The translations under genes and the position numbers were made by a program. Below the pieces are notes generated by a model that made no database searches, was not told the origin of the DNA, and saw only the letters and a list, made by a program, of their open reading frames with translations. Of a stretch of DNA of 64,000 nucleotides, positions 1-9,027 are shown piece after piece. Each line of letters starts with the position of its first letter. Positions within the stretch are counted from its first letter, which is position 1. This stretch comes from an uncultured Roseicyclus sp. (GTDB lineage Bacteria; Pseudomonadota; Alphaproteobacteria; Rhodobacterales; Rhodobacteraceae): the NCBI GenBank assembly GCA_947500415.1, contig CANMRT010000001.1, forward strand, positions 1,452,982 through 1,516,981, in the 5' to 3' direction.

Positions 1-1
1 G

Positions 2-1288
2 GAAATGCCCTTTATGGGCACGACGGCGGCGGAAACGTTCGAGACCGGCACCTTTGCCGCGGCGGCGGGCGGGACCACGATGCTGGTCGATTTCTGCCTG
101 CCCGGTGAGGATGGTTCGCTTCTGAACGCAATCGACGAATGGGACCGGAAGTCGAAGGACCAGATCTGCGTCGACATCTCGTACCACATGGCCATCACCG
201 GCTGGAACGAGAGCATTTTCAATGAGATGGAAGCCGTTGTTAAGGAACGCGGCATCAACACGTTCAAGCATTTCATGGCCTATAAGGGCGCGCTGATGAT
301 CGAGGATGACGAGATGTTCGCCTCGTTCAAGCGCTGCGCGGAACTAGGCGCGCTGCCGCTGGTCCATGCCGAGAACGGCGATATCGTGGCGGAGCTTCAG
401 CAGAAGTATCTGGCCGAAGGTGTGTTCGGGCCGGAAGGCCACGCGTATAGCCGACCACCCGAGGTGGAGGGTGAGGCCGCGAACCGAGCGATCATGATTG
501 CCGATGCAGCGGGCACACCTTTGTACATCGTGCATGTGTCCTGCGAGCAGGCCCATGAGGCGATCCGGCGCGCGCGGCAGAAGGGGATGCGGGTCTACGG
601 CGAGCCGTTGATCCAGCACCTGACACTGGATGAGACGGAATACTTCGACAAGGATTGGCAATATGCCGCGCGCCGGGTGATGTCGCCGCCGTTCCGGTCG
701 AAGGACCATCAGGACGGGCTTTGGAATGGCCTCGCAGCGGGCTCGTTGCAGGTGGTGGCGACCGACCACGCGGCCTTCACCGATGAGCAGAAGCGCATGG
801 GCGTGGACAACTTCGCCATGATCCCCAACGGGACTGGCGGGCTTGAAGAACGGATGGCGATGCTCTGGACGCGCGGTGTCGAGACGGGCCGCCTGACGCC
901 TGAGGAATTTGTAGCGGTGACGTCGAGCAACATCGCGAAGATCCTGAATATCTATCCGATGAAAGGTGGCATTAACGTGGGCGGCGACGCCGATGTGGTG
1001 GTCTGGGACCCGAAACTGGGCCGCACGATCTCGACGGCGACGGCGAAATCTATCCTTGATTACAATGTGTTCGAGGGGATGGAGGTAAGTGCGTCGCCTC
1101 GCTACACGCTGAGCCGTGGCGATGTGGTTTGGGCGGCGGGCCAGAATAGCCAGCCGCAACCCGGTCGTGGGCGTTTCGTGAAACGGCCCCCGGCGGCGAG
1201 CCCGTCTCAGGCGCTGAGCAAGTGGAAGGCGCTGAATACGCCGCGGAAGATTGAGCGGGATCCGTTGAATATTCCGGCGGGGGTTTGA
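2..1288 (+). CDS. hydA: Dihydropyrimidinase / hydantoinase-like amidohydrolase, 5' truncated by window edge
   Basis: Long ORF open at left edge; motifs such as HAENGDIV, VHVSCEQAHEAI, ATDHAAF, NGTGGLEERM, GGDADVVVWDP typical of D-hydantoinase/dihydropyrimidinase. Confidence 0.93.
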   Translation, partial: EMPFMGTTAAETFETGTFAAAAGGTTMLVDFCLPGEDGSLLNAIDEWDRKSKDQICVDISYHMAITGWNESIFNEMEAVVKERGINTFKHFMAYKGALMIEDDEMFASFKRCAELGALPLVHAENGDIVAELQQKYLAEGVFGPEGHAYSRPPEVEGEAANRAIMIADAAGTPLYIVHVSCEQAHEAIRRARQKGMRVYGEPLIQHLTLDETEYFDKDWQYAARRVMSPPFRSKDHQDGLWNGLAAGSLQVVATDHAAFTDEQKRMGVDNFAMIPNGTGGLEERMAMLWTRGVETGRLTPEEFVAVTSSNIAKILNIYPMKGGINVGGDADVVVWDPKLGRTISTATAKSILDYNVFEGMEVSASPRYTLSRGDVVWAAGQNSQPQPGRGRFVKRPPAASPSQALSKWKALNTPRKIERDPLNIPAGV

Positions 1289-1312
1289 GGCACTTAGTTT
1301 ACCAGATGAAGC

Positions 1313-1386
1313 GCCCGGCGGCCCGCCGGGCAGCCCCCGACCGCTCCCATGGGCGGGGGCTTTACCCCCACCCGCGGTCGGGGGCT
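1313..1386. repeat. Composite nested palindromic element (E1)
   Basis: GCCCGGCGG-C-CCGCCGGGC (1313-1331); outer arms AGCCCCCGACCGC (1332-1344) / GCGGTCGGGGGCT (1374-1386) enclosing GGGCGGGGG-CTTTA-CCCCCACCC. Confidence 0.75.
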
Positions 1387-1391
1387 TCCCT

Positions 1392-1901
1392 ATGAGAGTT
1401 TCATTGGCTTTTCCGCGCCTCGCCGACCTCTGGGCCAACCTCCCCTCCATCGAGTCCATCGAGCCTTACGCCACAACCTTTGCGGCTTTCGCGATCATCG
1501 GGATTGCCATTCAGGTGCTGCTCCAGCGCCGCTCGGTCAATGCAGACGAAGCACGTCTTGCGCGGGAAAGTGCCGTGTTCCTCTACTCAGTCTTCGGCGA
1601 CGAAGCCTTCCGCGAAGAGCGGCGGGTTTTGGGGGCGAAGGCGGAGCAGCCACAAGAGAAGATGAGTGAGGAGACGCGGGCCGCCTTTAAAGCGGTGCTG
1701 CATCGATATGGTCTCGTATCGCTGGCCCATGTGCATGGTGGGGTGAAGGCCGAGATGATCAATTCTTACTGGGGCAATGTGCTTTTGAAGGATTGGGAGC
1801 GGCTCGAGCCATTCGTAAGGGCCGAGCGGGTGAAATACCCGTTTCTGCACCGCAATACCGAGCTTATGGTGGCGCGCATCCGTGAGATGGACCGCGCCTG
1901 A
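1392..1901 (+). CDS. Hypothetical protein with one N-terminal TM segment (DUF4760-like)
   Basis: 169-aa ORF with a hydrophobic segment (TFAAFAIIGIAIQVLL); between hydA and the ABC genes on the same strand. Confidence 0.7.
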   Translation: MRVSLAFPRLADLWANLPSIESIEPYATTFAAFAIIGIAIQVLLQRRSVNADEARLARESAVFLYSVFGDEAFREERRVLGAKAEQPQEKMSEETRAAFKAVLHRYGLVSLAHVHGGVKAEMINSYWGNVLLKDWERLEPFVRAERVKYPFLHRNTELMVARIREMDRA

Positions 1902-1952
1902 CGGCGTGCGCTTTCCGGGGAGACTGGCTCGAAAAATGGGCGCATTCTGACT

Positions 1953-1976
1953 TTTTTTGACCTAACGATCAAAAAA
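1953..1976. promoter_or_regulatory. RutR-like palindromic operator candidate
   Basis: TTTTTTGACC-TAAC-GATCAAAAAA; 10-bp arms with one mismatch, 50 bp before the ABC ATPase ATG at 2026. Confidence 0.55.
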
Positions 1977-2025
1977 TGTGCTGGTGGGCTTGCCGGGAGG
2001 GACGGGAAGGGCAAAACTCCGCGCC

Positions 2026-2802
2026 ATGAGTGTGATATCTGCCAGCCAACTGGACCTGACCTTCGAAACGAATGACGGGCCGGTGCAAGCGCTTTCCGAC
2101 GTGTCTTTGAACATCGAGAAGGGTGACTTCGTGTCGTTCATCGGGCCGTCCGGCTGCGGGAAGACCACTTTCCTACGGGTTATCGCAGCGCTGGAGCAAC
2201 CCACGGGCGGCGAGGTTTTGGTCAACGGGATGACCCCGGACGAGGCGCGGCGGGCGCGGGCTTATGGGTATGTGTTCCAAGCCGCCGGTTTGTATCCTTG
2301 GCGAACGATTGAGAAGAACATCAAGCTGCCGCTGGAGATCATGGGATACTCCGCCAAGGACCAGAAGGATCGCGTGAACCACGTCTTGCAACTGGTTGAT
2401 CTGGAAGGATTTGGAAAGAAGTTCCCGTGGCAATTGAGCGGAGGGATGCAACAGCGTGCCTCCATCGCTCGGGCGCTGGCGTTTGATGCGGATATCCTTC
2501 TGATGGATGAACCGTTCGGCGCGCTGGATGAGATCGTGCGGGACCGGTTGAATGAGGAGCTTCTGAAGCTTTGGGCGCGGACGGAGAAGACGATTGGCTT
2601 TGTGACCCACTCGATCCCGGAGGCCGTTTATCTAAGCACGAAGATTGTGGTGATGAGCCCGCGACCGGGGCGGATCACGGATGTGATCGAGAGTAACCTG
2701 CCGCGCGAACGCCCGCTTGATATCCGCGACACGCCGGAATTTTTGGCGCTGGCGCATCGTGTGCGGGAAGGTCTGCGCGAGGGGCACGCTTACGATGAAT
2801 GA
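2026..2802 (+). CDS. ABC transporter ATP-binding protein, NitT/TauT family
   Basis: Walker A GPSGCGKTT, signature LSGGMQQR, Walker B ILLMDEPFGALD. Confidence 0.95.
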   Translation: MSVISASQLDLTFETNDGPVQALSDVSLNIEKGDFVSFIGPSGCGKTTFLRVIAALEQPTGGEVLVNGMTPDEARRARAYGYVFQAAGLYPWRTIEKNIKLPLEIMGYSAKDQKDRVNHVLQLVDLEGFGKKFPWQLSGGMQQRASIARALAFDADILLMDEPFGALDEIVRDRLNEELLKLWARTEKTIGFVTHSIPEAVYLSTKIVVMSPRPGRITDVIESNLPRERPLDIRDTPEFLALAHRVREGLREGHAYDE

Positions 2803-3235
2803 GCTGCCTGACATCCGACCGGCCCGCGTAGAGGACACGGATGCTTGCGCCGATATTCTGAACGATTGGATCGACGGGCGCGATTGGATGCCCCGGGTGC
2901 ATACACCGCAAGCGGTGCGGGATTTCTACCGCGATTTCGTCTTTCCCAGGCGCGACCTCTACGTGGCGGGTGAACCGCCGGTTGGGTTTATGGCGCTGGA
3001 CCGGGATGAGGATTTTGTGACGGCCCTTTATGTCGCTGAACCGGGCAGGGGGCTTGGCAAACGGTTCCTTGATTTCGCCAAGGCCGGGCGAGCGGTGCTG
3101 CGGCTTTGGACGTTTCAAGCGAACCTCGCCGCGCAGGCTTTCTACAAGCGTGAGGGTTTCGTGGAGGAGCGACGGACGGACGGCGAAAATGAGGAAGCTC
3201 TGCCGGATGTCTTGCTGAGGTGGGAGGCCGCATGA
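2795..3235 (+). CDS. GNAT-family N-acetyltransferase
   Basis: PDIRPARVEDTDACADILNDWI...VAEPGRGLGKRFLDFAK...LAAQAFYKREGFVE; overlaps both neighbouring ABC genes. Confidence 0.85.
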   Translation: MNELPDIRPARVEDTDACADILNDWIDGRDWMPRVHTPQAVRDFYRDFVFPRRDLYVAGEPPVGFMALDRDEDFVTALYVAEPGRGLGKRFLDFAKAGRAVLRLWTFQANLAAQAFYKREGFVEERRTDGENEEALPDVLLRWEAA

Positions 3236-4179
3236 GCGCAATCGACGCCAACCCGCCTTGCGCCTTCTGTTTGCGGATGCGCGCGATCAGCATGGCGGTT
3301 CTGCCGGTGCTTGTGGTGGTCGGTGTGATCGTGGCGATCTGGTACGGCGGCGCGTATTTGATGAACCGATGGGTCACGCTGGATACGGCGGAACGGCGGG
3401 GCGTTGAGATGACCTTTGAGGAGGTCTTTGCCGACACCATGGCGCAGGAGCGCCCAAGGTTGCCCGCGCCGCACCAGGTGGCGGTGGAGTTGTGGAACAC
3501 GACGGCGGGTGAAGAGATTTTCCGCGAACGAAGGGGGGAGCTTCGGCCAAATCCGCGCAGTCTGTTTTTCCATGCCTATCAGACGCTTGCGCCGACTTTG
3601 CTTGGGTTCGTGATCGGGTCGTTGGCGGGGCTGATGCTGGCCATCGGGATCGTGCACAACCGGGCGATGGACCTGAGCGTGATGCCCTGGGCGATTGCCT
3701 CGCAGACCATTCCGATCCTGGCCGTGGCGCCGATTGTGATTGTGGTGCTGAATGCGGTGGGGCTTACCGGGATGGTGCCGAAATCGCTGATCTCGGCTTA
3801 CTTGAGCTTTTTCCCGGTGGTCGTGGGCATGGTGAAGGGCCTGCGGTCGCCCGGCGCGATGGATTTGGATTTGTTGCGGACCTATTCGGCGAGCCAGCCT
3901 GAGACGTTGTTCAAGCTGCGCCTGCCTGCGTCGGTGCCGTTTCTTTTTGCCTCGCTGAAGGTTGGGATCGCGGCGGCTTTGGTGGGGACGATTGTGGCGG
4001 AGTTGCCTACCGGCGCGCGGTTCGGGCTTGGTGCGCGGTTGCTAACGGGGAGCTACTACGGGCAGACGATCCAGATTTGGAGCGCGCTTTTCATGGCGGC
4101 GATTTGCGCGGCCTGTTTGGTGGCGATCCTTGGGCTTGTTGAGCGGGCCACGCTGCGCCGGATGGGGTTGGACCGATGA
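3232..4179 (+). CDS. ABC transporter permease, NitT/TauT family
   Basis: BPD_transp_1-like multi-TM protein; ATGA overlap with GNAT stop. Confidence 0.93.
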   Translation: MSAIDANPPCAFCLRMRAISMAVLPVLVVVGVIVAIWYGGAYLMNRWVTLDTAERRGVEMTFEEVFADTMAQERPRLPAPHQVAVELWNTTAGEEIFRERRGELRPNPRSLFFHAYQTLAPTLLGFVIGSLAGLMLAIGIVHNRAMDLSVMPWAIASQTIPILAVAPIVIVVLNAVGLTGMVPKSLISAYLSFFPVVVGMVKGLRSPGAMDLDLLRTYSASQPETLFKLRLPASVPFLFASLKVGIAAALVGTIVAELPTGARFGLGARLLTGSYYGQTIQIWSALFMAAICAACLVAILGLVERATLRRMGLDR

Positions 4180-5099
4180 TGGCGCGGCTCGCCAATCTGC
4201 CGCGTCACGGTGCATGGCCCGGGCTTATCATTCTGGGCATTGTCTTCGTCTGGGCGATGGATTGGCGTGCGGCCTTGATGTTGGCGGTTTGGCTCACGGC
4301 CTGGGGGATAAACGTGATCCTGTCCAAGTCAGACATGTCCGGCGCGCGCATCCTTGTGCCGGTGATCTTTGGCGTGACGCTGCTGGCGCTGTGGGAAATG
4401 GCGGTGGTTTTGTATGACATCTCACCCGTGATCCTGCCCGCGCCAAGCGACATTGGCGTGGCCTTCTGGGAGAACCGAGGCATCCTTTGGGCGGACTTCG
4501 TGCAGACGATCCTGAAAGGCGCACTGGTGGGCTATGTGATCGGCTGCGGGGCTGCGTTTCTGGTGGGTTTGGCGGTGGATCGCTCGATGTTCTTGCAAAG
4601 GGGGCTGCTGCCAGTGGGGGCGTTTCTTGCGGCGCTGCCGATTGTGGGCACGGCCCCGATTTTCGTGATGTGGCTGGGGTTTGGACCTGCGTCGAAAGCG
4701 GCGGTGGTCGTGGCCATGGTGTTCTTCCCGATGCTGGTGAATGCGGTGCAGGGGCTGAAGGCCAGTGACGCGATGCAGCGCGATTTGATGCACACCTATG
4801 CGGCGAGCTACTGGCAATCGCTGATCAAACTGCGCTTGCCCACGGCGCTGCCATTCCTGTTCAACGGGTTGAAAATTTGCACAACCCTTGCGCTCATTGG
4901 TGCTATCGTTGCTGAATTCTTCGGCTCCCCCACGGTTGGCATGGGCTTTCGGATCAAGATTGAGGTGGGGCGGCTGGCCATGGATGTGGTCTGGGCCGAG
5001 ATTACCGTGGCGGCACTGGCGGGAACCGGGTTTTATGGCCTGATGACGCTGTTGGAACGGCAACTGACATTCTGGCACCCGTCGCAAAGGCGGGGCTAA
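4176..5099 (+). CDS. ABC transporter permease, NitT/TauT family
   Basis: Second multi-TM permease, 4-bp overlap with preceding permease. Confidence 0.93.
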   Translation: MMARLANLPRHGAWPGLIILGIVFVWAMDWRAALMLAVWLTAWGINVILSKSDMSGARILVPVIFGVTLLALWEMAVVLYDISPVILPAPSDIGVAFWENRGILWADFVQTILKGALVGYVIGCGAAFLVGLAVDRSMFLQRGLLPVGAFLAALPIVGTAPIFVMWLGFGPASKAAVVVAMVFFPMLVNAVQGLKASDAMQRDLMHTYAASYWQSLIKLRLPTALPFLFNGLKICTTLALIGAIVAEFFGSPTVGMGFRIKIEVGRLAMDVVWAEITVAALAGTGFYGLMTLLERQLTFWHPSQRRG

Positions 5100-5135
5100 T
5101 ACCAAATAATAGAGTCCAACTTGGAGGGAAAAACG

Positions 5136-6131
5136 ATGAAGAAACTGACACTTGCGGGGGCCGCACTTCTGGCCTCGGGCGGTATGGCCGCGGCTGACGG
5201 GCACCTCGATGAGGTGAACTTGCAGCTTCAGTGGGTCACCCAGGCGCAATTCGCAGGCTACTATGTGGCGCTAGAGAATGGCTACTATGAGGACGAAGGT
5301 CTGGCCGTGAACATCATTCCCGGCGGGCCGGATATTGCCCCGCCGCAGGTTCTGGCCGGTGGCGGCGCGGACGTGATGCTGAATTGGATGCCATCGGCGC
5401 TTGCCGCGCGTGAAGGTGGTCTACCGGTGGTCAACATCGCGCAACCGTTTGTCCGCTCGGGCCTGATGCTGACGTGTTGGGCCGACAGCGGCATTGTGGA
5501 ACCTGCCGATCTGGCCGGACACACGGTCGCGCATTGGTTCTTCGGAAACGAATATCCGTTCCTGAGCTGGATGTCGCAGCTTGGCATCGGCGTTGAAGGC
5601 GGCGACGACGGTGTGACCTTGCTGCAGGCCGGTTTCAACGTTGACCCGCTGATCCAACGGCAGGCTGATTGCATGTCGACCATGACCTACAACGAATATG
5701 GTCAGGTCCTGGATGCCGGTGTGTCGGAGGATGAGCTGGTGACGTTCCGCTATGAAGACTATGGCGTTTCGACGCTGGAGGATGGCATCTGGGCGCTGGA
5801 AGAGAATCTGGAAGACCCTGAGTTCGTTGATCGGATGACCCGCTTTGTCCGCGCCTCCATGGCCGGTTGGACCTGGGCCGCTGCGAACCCCGACGACGCG
5901 GCGATGATCGTGCTCGACTATGACGAGACCGGCGCCCAGACCGAGGCGCACCAGCTGCGCATGATGGGTGAGATCGCGCTTCTGGTTGAGGGTGGCGATG
6001 GCCGCCTGGACGAAGAGGCCTATCAGCGCACGGTTGATACGCTTCTGGCGGGTGGCTCGGATCCAGTGATCTCTGCCGCGCCTGAAGGTGCCTTTACGCA
6101 TGCGATCACGGATGCGGCGCTGGCCGAATAA
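5136..6131 (+). CDS. ABC transporter substrate-binding protein, NMT1/THI5-like
   Basis: Signal peptide MKKLTLAGAALLASGGMAAA followed by NMT1-type LQWVTQAQFAGYYVALENGYYEDEGL. Confidence 0.93.
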   Translation: MKKLTLAGAALLASGGMAAADGHLDEVNLQLQWVTQAQFAGYYVALENGYYEDEGLAVNIIPGGPDIAPPQVLAGGGADVMLNWMPSALAAREGGLPVVNIAQPFVRSGLMLTCWADSGIVEPADLAGHTVAHWFFGNEYPFLSWMSQLGIGVEGGDDGVTLLQAGFNVDPLIQRQADCMSTMTYNEYGQVLDAGVSEDELVTFRYEDYGVSTLEDGIWALEENLEDPEFVDRMTRFVRASMAGWTWAAANPDDAAMIVLDYDETGAQTEAHQLRMMGEIALLVEGGDGRLDEEAYQRTVDTLLAGGSDPVISAAPEGAFTHAITDAALAE

Positions 6132-6150
6132 GCCTGTAAACACGCGTTAG

Positions 6151-6186
6151 AATTGGCCTCGTGCGATGGATCGTGCGGGGCCTTTT
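6151..6186 (+). terminator. Probable intrinsic terminator after the ABC operon
   Basis: GGCC...GGGGCC imperfect dyad followed by TTTT. Confidence 0.45.
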
Positions 6187-6210
6187 CATGCGATGCGCCC
6201 CTGCGGGGGT

Positions 6211-6627
6211 TTAACGTCGGATGTCGACGGTTGGGTTCACAGGCTCCGCTGTTCCGCTCTGATAAGGCTCAGCGGCAAGGGCTGGGTCGCGCGTCGGCGC
6301 CGCAGCTACTTGCTGCGGAATGTCCGAGGGTTCCTCAGCCTCGGGATCCGGCTCGGACGGTTCCAGTTGTGCCACGGCGACCATCGCAAGCGATTGGCGC
6401 GGCGGGTCGGGTGGCACGGGCAGGTCGTCGTTGTCGCCGACCTGAAACACATCAAGCGGTTCCGGTCCCTGGCGCGCCACTGCACTGGGATCGCCGGTTT
6501 TCGCGGCAGCAGTCACGGGGTTGGCCGTTTCCGGGCGACCCGTCATGGCTTGATCCGGCAAACGGGCCTCTTTCGGGGCCAGCGGCACGGCGATTTCCAC
6601 CCTCGGGGGGGCATTGGTGATATCCAT
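6211..6627 (-). CDS. Hypothetical Pro/Ala-rich, probably disordered protein
   Basis: 138-aa ORF of low complexity; no recognised domain. Confidence 0.5.
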   Translation of the reverse strand: MDITNAPPRVEIAVPLAPKEARLPDQAMTGRPETANPVTAAAKTGDPSAVARQGPEPLDVFQVGDNDDLPVPPDPPRQSLAMVAVAQLEPSEPDPEAEEPSDIPQQVAAAPTRDPALAAEPYQSGTAEPVNPTVDIRR

Positions 6628-6765
6628 CTCTCGCTCTCCTCAATTGCAAAATGCACTGAGTTTCCCACGACATGATTTTTTATCGGTCGTGTGTAAACGC
6701 AAGGTTAACGGCGAGCCGTGGAGTGAGCGGCTTTTGACGCAAATTGTGGCGTGCGGAGGGGCGGC

Positions 6766-7473
6766 CTACCAGCGCGCGTGAAGACCGAGGAACAGGCCGT
6801 GGATCAAAAGATCAGAGGAGCCTTCATTGCCTCCGACGCCTGTATTGTCGCTGGTTGCAACCGTGACATCTTGCCAGAGTTGGGCTTGATAGCCACCGAC
6901 CAAATCGAGGCCGCTGGTCAATTCATACTGCGCTGCAAGCCGAAGATCCGCCCCAAAGGCCGTGACATCGGTTGGTGTGGCGTCAGAGAAAAACCAAGCG
7001 CCGCGGCCGGATGATTCGATTGTTCCTGGCACAAGAGAAAGGCCCGCAGCGCCGGACCACGAAAGACCTTGTACAGCACCAATCTCACCCCCCGTATCAG
7101 CGCCAATGCGCACGCCTGTTCCGGAGAAATCGTGGACCGGACCGTTGCCTGCGGAAAAGTTGTCGGTCATCGTCGTGAATTCAACGTAACGCAGGCCTGC
7201 GGACCAGGCGAAATCCATATTGCCGAGCATGATGTCGCGAGAGTAGGCGAGATCGATGATCGTACCGTCGATGCCCATTTCCGGTGCAGCACCACCGAAA
7301 AAGGGCACACCAGTATCGACGTCGATGTTTTGGATAACAAGAGAAATATCGTAGCTACCCGGCCCGTAAGACACGCCAGCCTCGGTCCAGAGACCACCGC
7401 CTGAGACGCTCTCAGGTTGGTTGGCCAACACGACCGGTCCGAAGTGGAGGTGCCCTTGTGGGGCATTTTCCAT
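6766..7473 (-). pseudogene. Outer-membrane beta-barrel protein (Lpg1974-like), apparently N-terminally truncated
   Basis: Alternating beta-strand pattern ending in aromatic residue (LGLHARW); no signal peptide; in-frame stop just upstream of the first possible starts. Confidence 0.5.
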
Positions 7474-7606
7474 TCGGGGCAGATGGGCCAAGATTTAGCA
7501 TGTCTCCCTTGCGTCAAGAACTGATCAAAGACTCCAGTACGCGCGAGTGTCGCCTTGATGCCACAGAGCGGATCGCCTTGGCGCCAAGGCGTGTTGCGCA
7601 AGAGTC

Positions 7607-7645
7607 ATTGCAAATTCAGTAAAGAAATTGAAAACTCTGTAAAGA
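7607..7645. promoter_or_regulatory. 20-bp-period direct repeat at start of the XRE regulator
   Basis: ATTGCAAATTCAGTAAAGA (7607-7625) and ATTGAAAACTCTGTAAAGA (7627-7645), 16/19 identical. Confidence 0.6.
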
Positions 7646-8937
7646 TGGCCATTGACACGAGCACAGATCTGACCGGCAGCCGCATTCGCGAGCAGCGGAT
7701 GGCGCGTGGCCTAAAGCAGGGCGCGTTGGCGGAAGCGGTCGGCGTCTCACCGTCGTATCTGAACCTGATCGAACACAACCACCGTCGCATCGGCGGCAAG
7801 CTGTTGCTGAAGCTGGCGCGGGTGTTGGATGTCGAGCCCTCAACCTTGACGGAGGGCGCCGATGCGGAGCTAAGCGCGCTACTGGACGCTTCGGCGCGGG
7901 CGCAGGCTGGATTGGGGGCAGAGACGGACCGGATTGATGAGATGGCCGCGCGCTTTCCCGGTTGGACCGCGTTGATAGCAGCGCAGGAGCGGCGGGTGCA
8001 GCGGTTGGATGCCCAAATCGAGGCGCTGCGGGATCGTCTAGCCCATGATCCGGTGCTGTCGGAGGCAATGCATGAGGTCCTGTCCTCCGTCGCGGCGATC
8101 CGGTCGACGGCGGATATTCTGGTGCGGGAGGCGGATCTTGATCCGGCCTGGCGCGGGCGGTTCCACCGAAACCTCCACGAGGAAGCCGAGCGATTGTCGG
8201 AACAGGCGACGGGGCTGCTGGCGCAGTTTGAGGCGCCGGATGCGGAAGGCGGCTCCCCCGCGGAATCGGTTGAGGCAATGTTTGAGGCGGCGGGACACTT
8301 CTTTCCGGCGGTTGAGGCGGAGGGGCAGGCGGCGATTGCCGGCATTTTGGATCAGGCGCCGGGCATGGACAGTGCGGCGGCGCGCGCGATGGGGCAGACG
8401 CGGCTTGAGGAGTATGCCGAGGATGCGAGCGCCCTTCCGATGGAACGCTTTGCGGAGGCGGCGGAGGCCTGCAATTTCGATCCGGTGCGTTTGGTGATGC
8501 GGCTAGGGGCCGAGGTGGCCCCGGTGCTGCGACGAATGGCGAGCCTGCAGCCCGAAAGCGGTGTGCGGCCCCTTGGGCTGGCGATCTGCGATGCAGCTGG
8601 TGCGATGGTGCATCGGCGGCGGCTATCAGGGTTTGCGCTGCCGCGGGTGGCGGCGGGCTGTCCGCTTTGGCCGCTTTACACGGCACTGGCCCGCCCCGGT
8701 CAGGCGGAGGTGGCCGAGATTGAGATGCCGCATGGTGCAAGGTTCCAATCCTGGGCGGTGGCAGAGATGCGCGGCGGCGCCGGTTTCGGCGTGGCCCCGC
8801 AGGTGCGCGGGGTGATGCTGGTGATGCAGATGCCGCCCGATGCAACGGGTGCTCAGGCGATTGCGGCGGGGCCGGGATGCGAAACCTGTACGCGCGCAAA
8901 TTGTGGCGCGCGGAGGAGCGGCGCACCCGCCGTTTAA
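7645..8937 (+). CDS. XRE/short-chain fatty acid-type transcriptional regulator (ScfR/RamB-like, DUF2083 C-terminus)
   Basis: N-terminal HTH (GSRIREQRMARGLKQGALAEAVGVSPSYLNLIEHNHRRIGG), C-terminal CETCTRANCGARR Cys motif. Confidence 0.9.
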   Translation: MAIDTSTDLTGSRIREQRMARGLKQGALAEAVGVSPSYLNLIEHNHRRIGGKLLLKLARVLDVEPSTLTEGADAELSALLDASARAQAGLGAETDRIDEMAARFPGWTALIAAQERRVQRLDAQIEALRDRLAHDPVLSEAMHEVLSSVAAIRSTADILVREADLDPAWRGRFHRNLHEEAERLSEQATGLLAQFEAPDAEGGSPAESVEAMFEAAGHFFPAVEAEGQAAIAGILDQAPGMDSAAARAMGQTRLEEYAEDASALPMERFAEAAEACNFDPVRLVMRLGAEVAPVLRRMASLQPESGVRPLGLAICDAAGAMVHRRRLSGFALPRVAAGCPLWPLYTALARPGQAEVAEIEMPHGARFQSWAVAEMRGGAGFGVAPQVRGVMLVMQMPPDATGAQAIAAGPGCETCTRANCGARRSGAPAV

Positions 8938-9027
8938 CGCTTATTTCTTGTGCGGAGCCATGGCTTTGGGCAAAGTAACGCGACCTGGCCCGGGATGAAC
9001 GACCACTACCCGGGGGGAGGACTGGGT

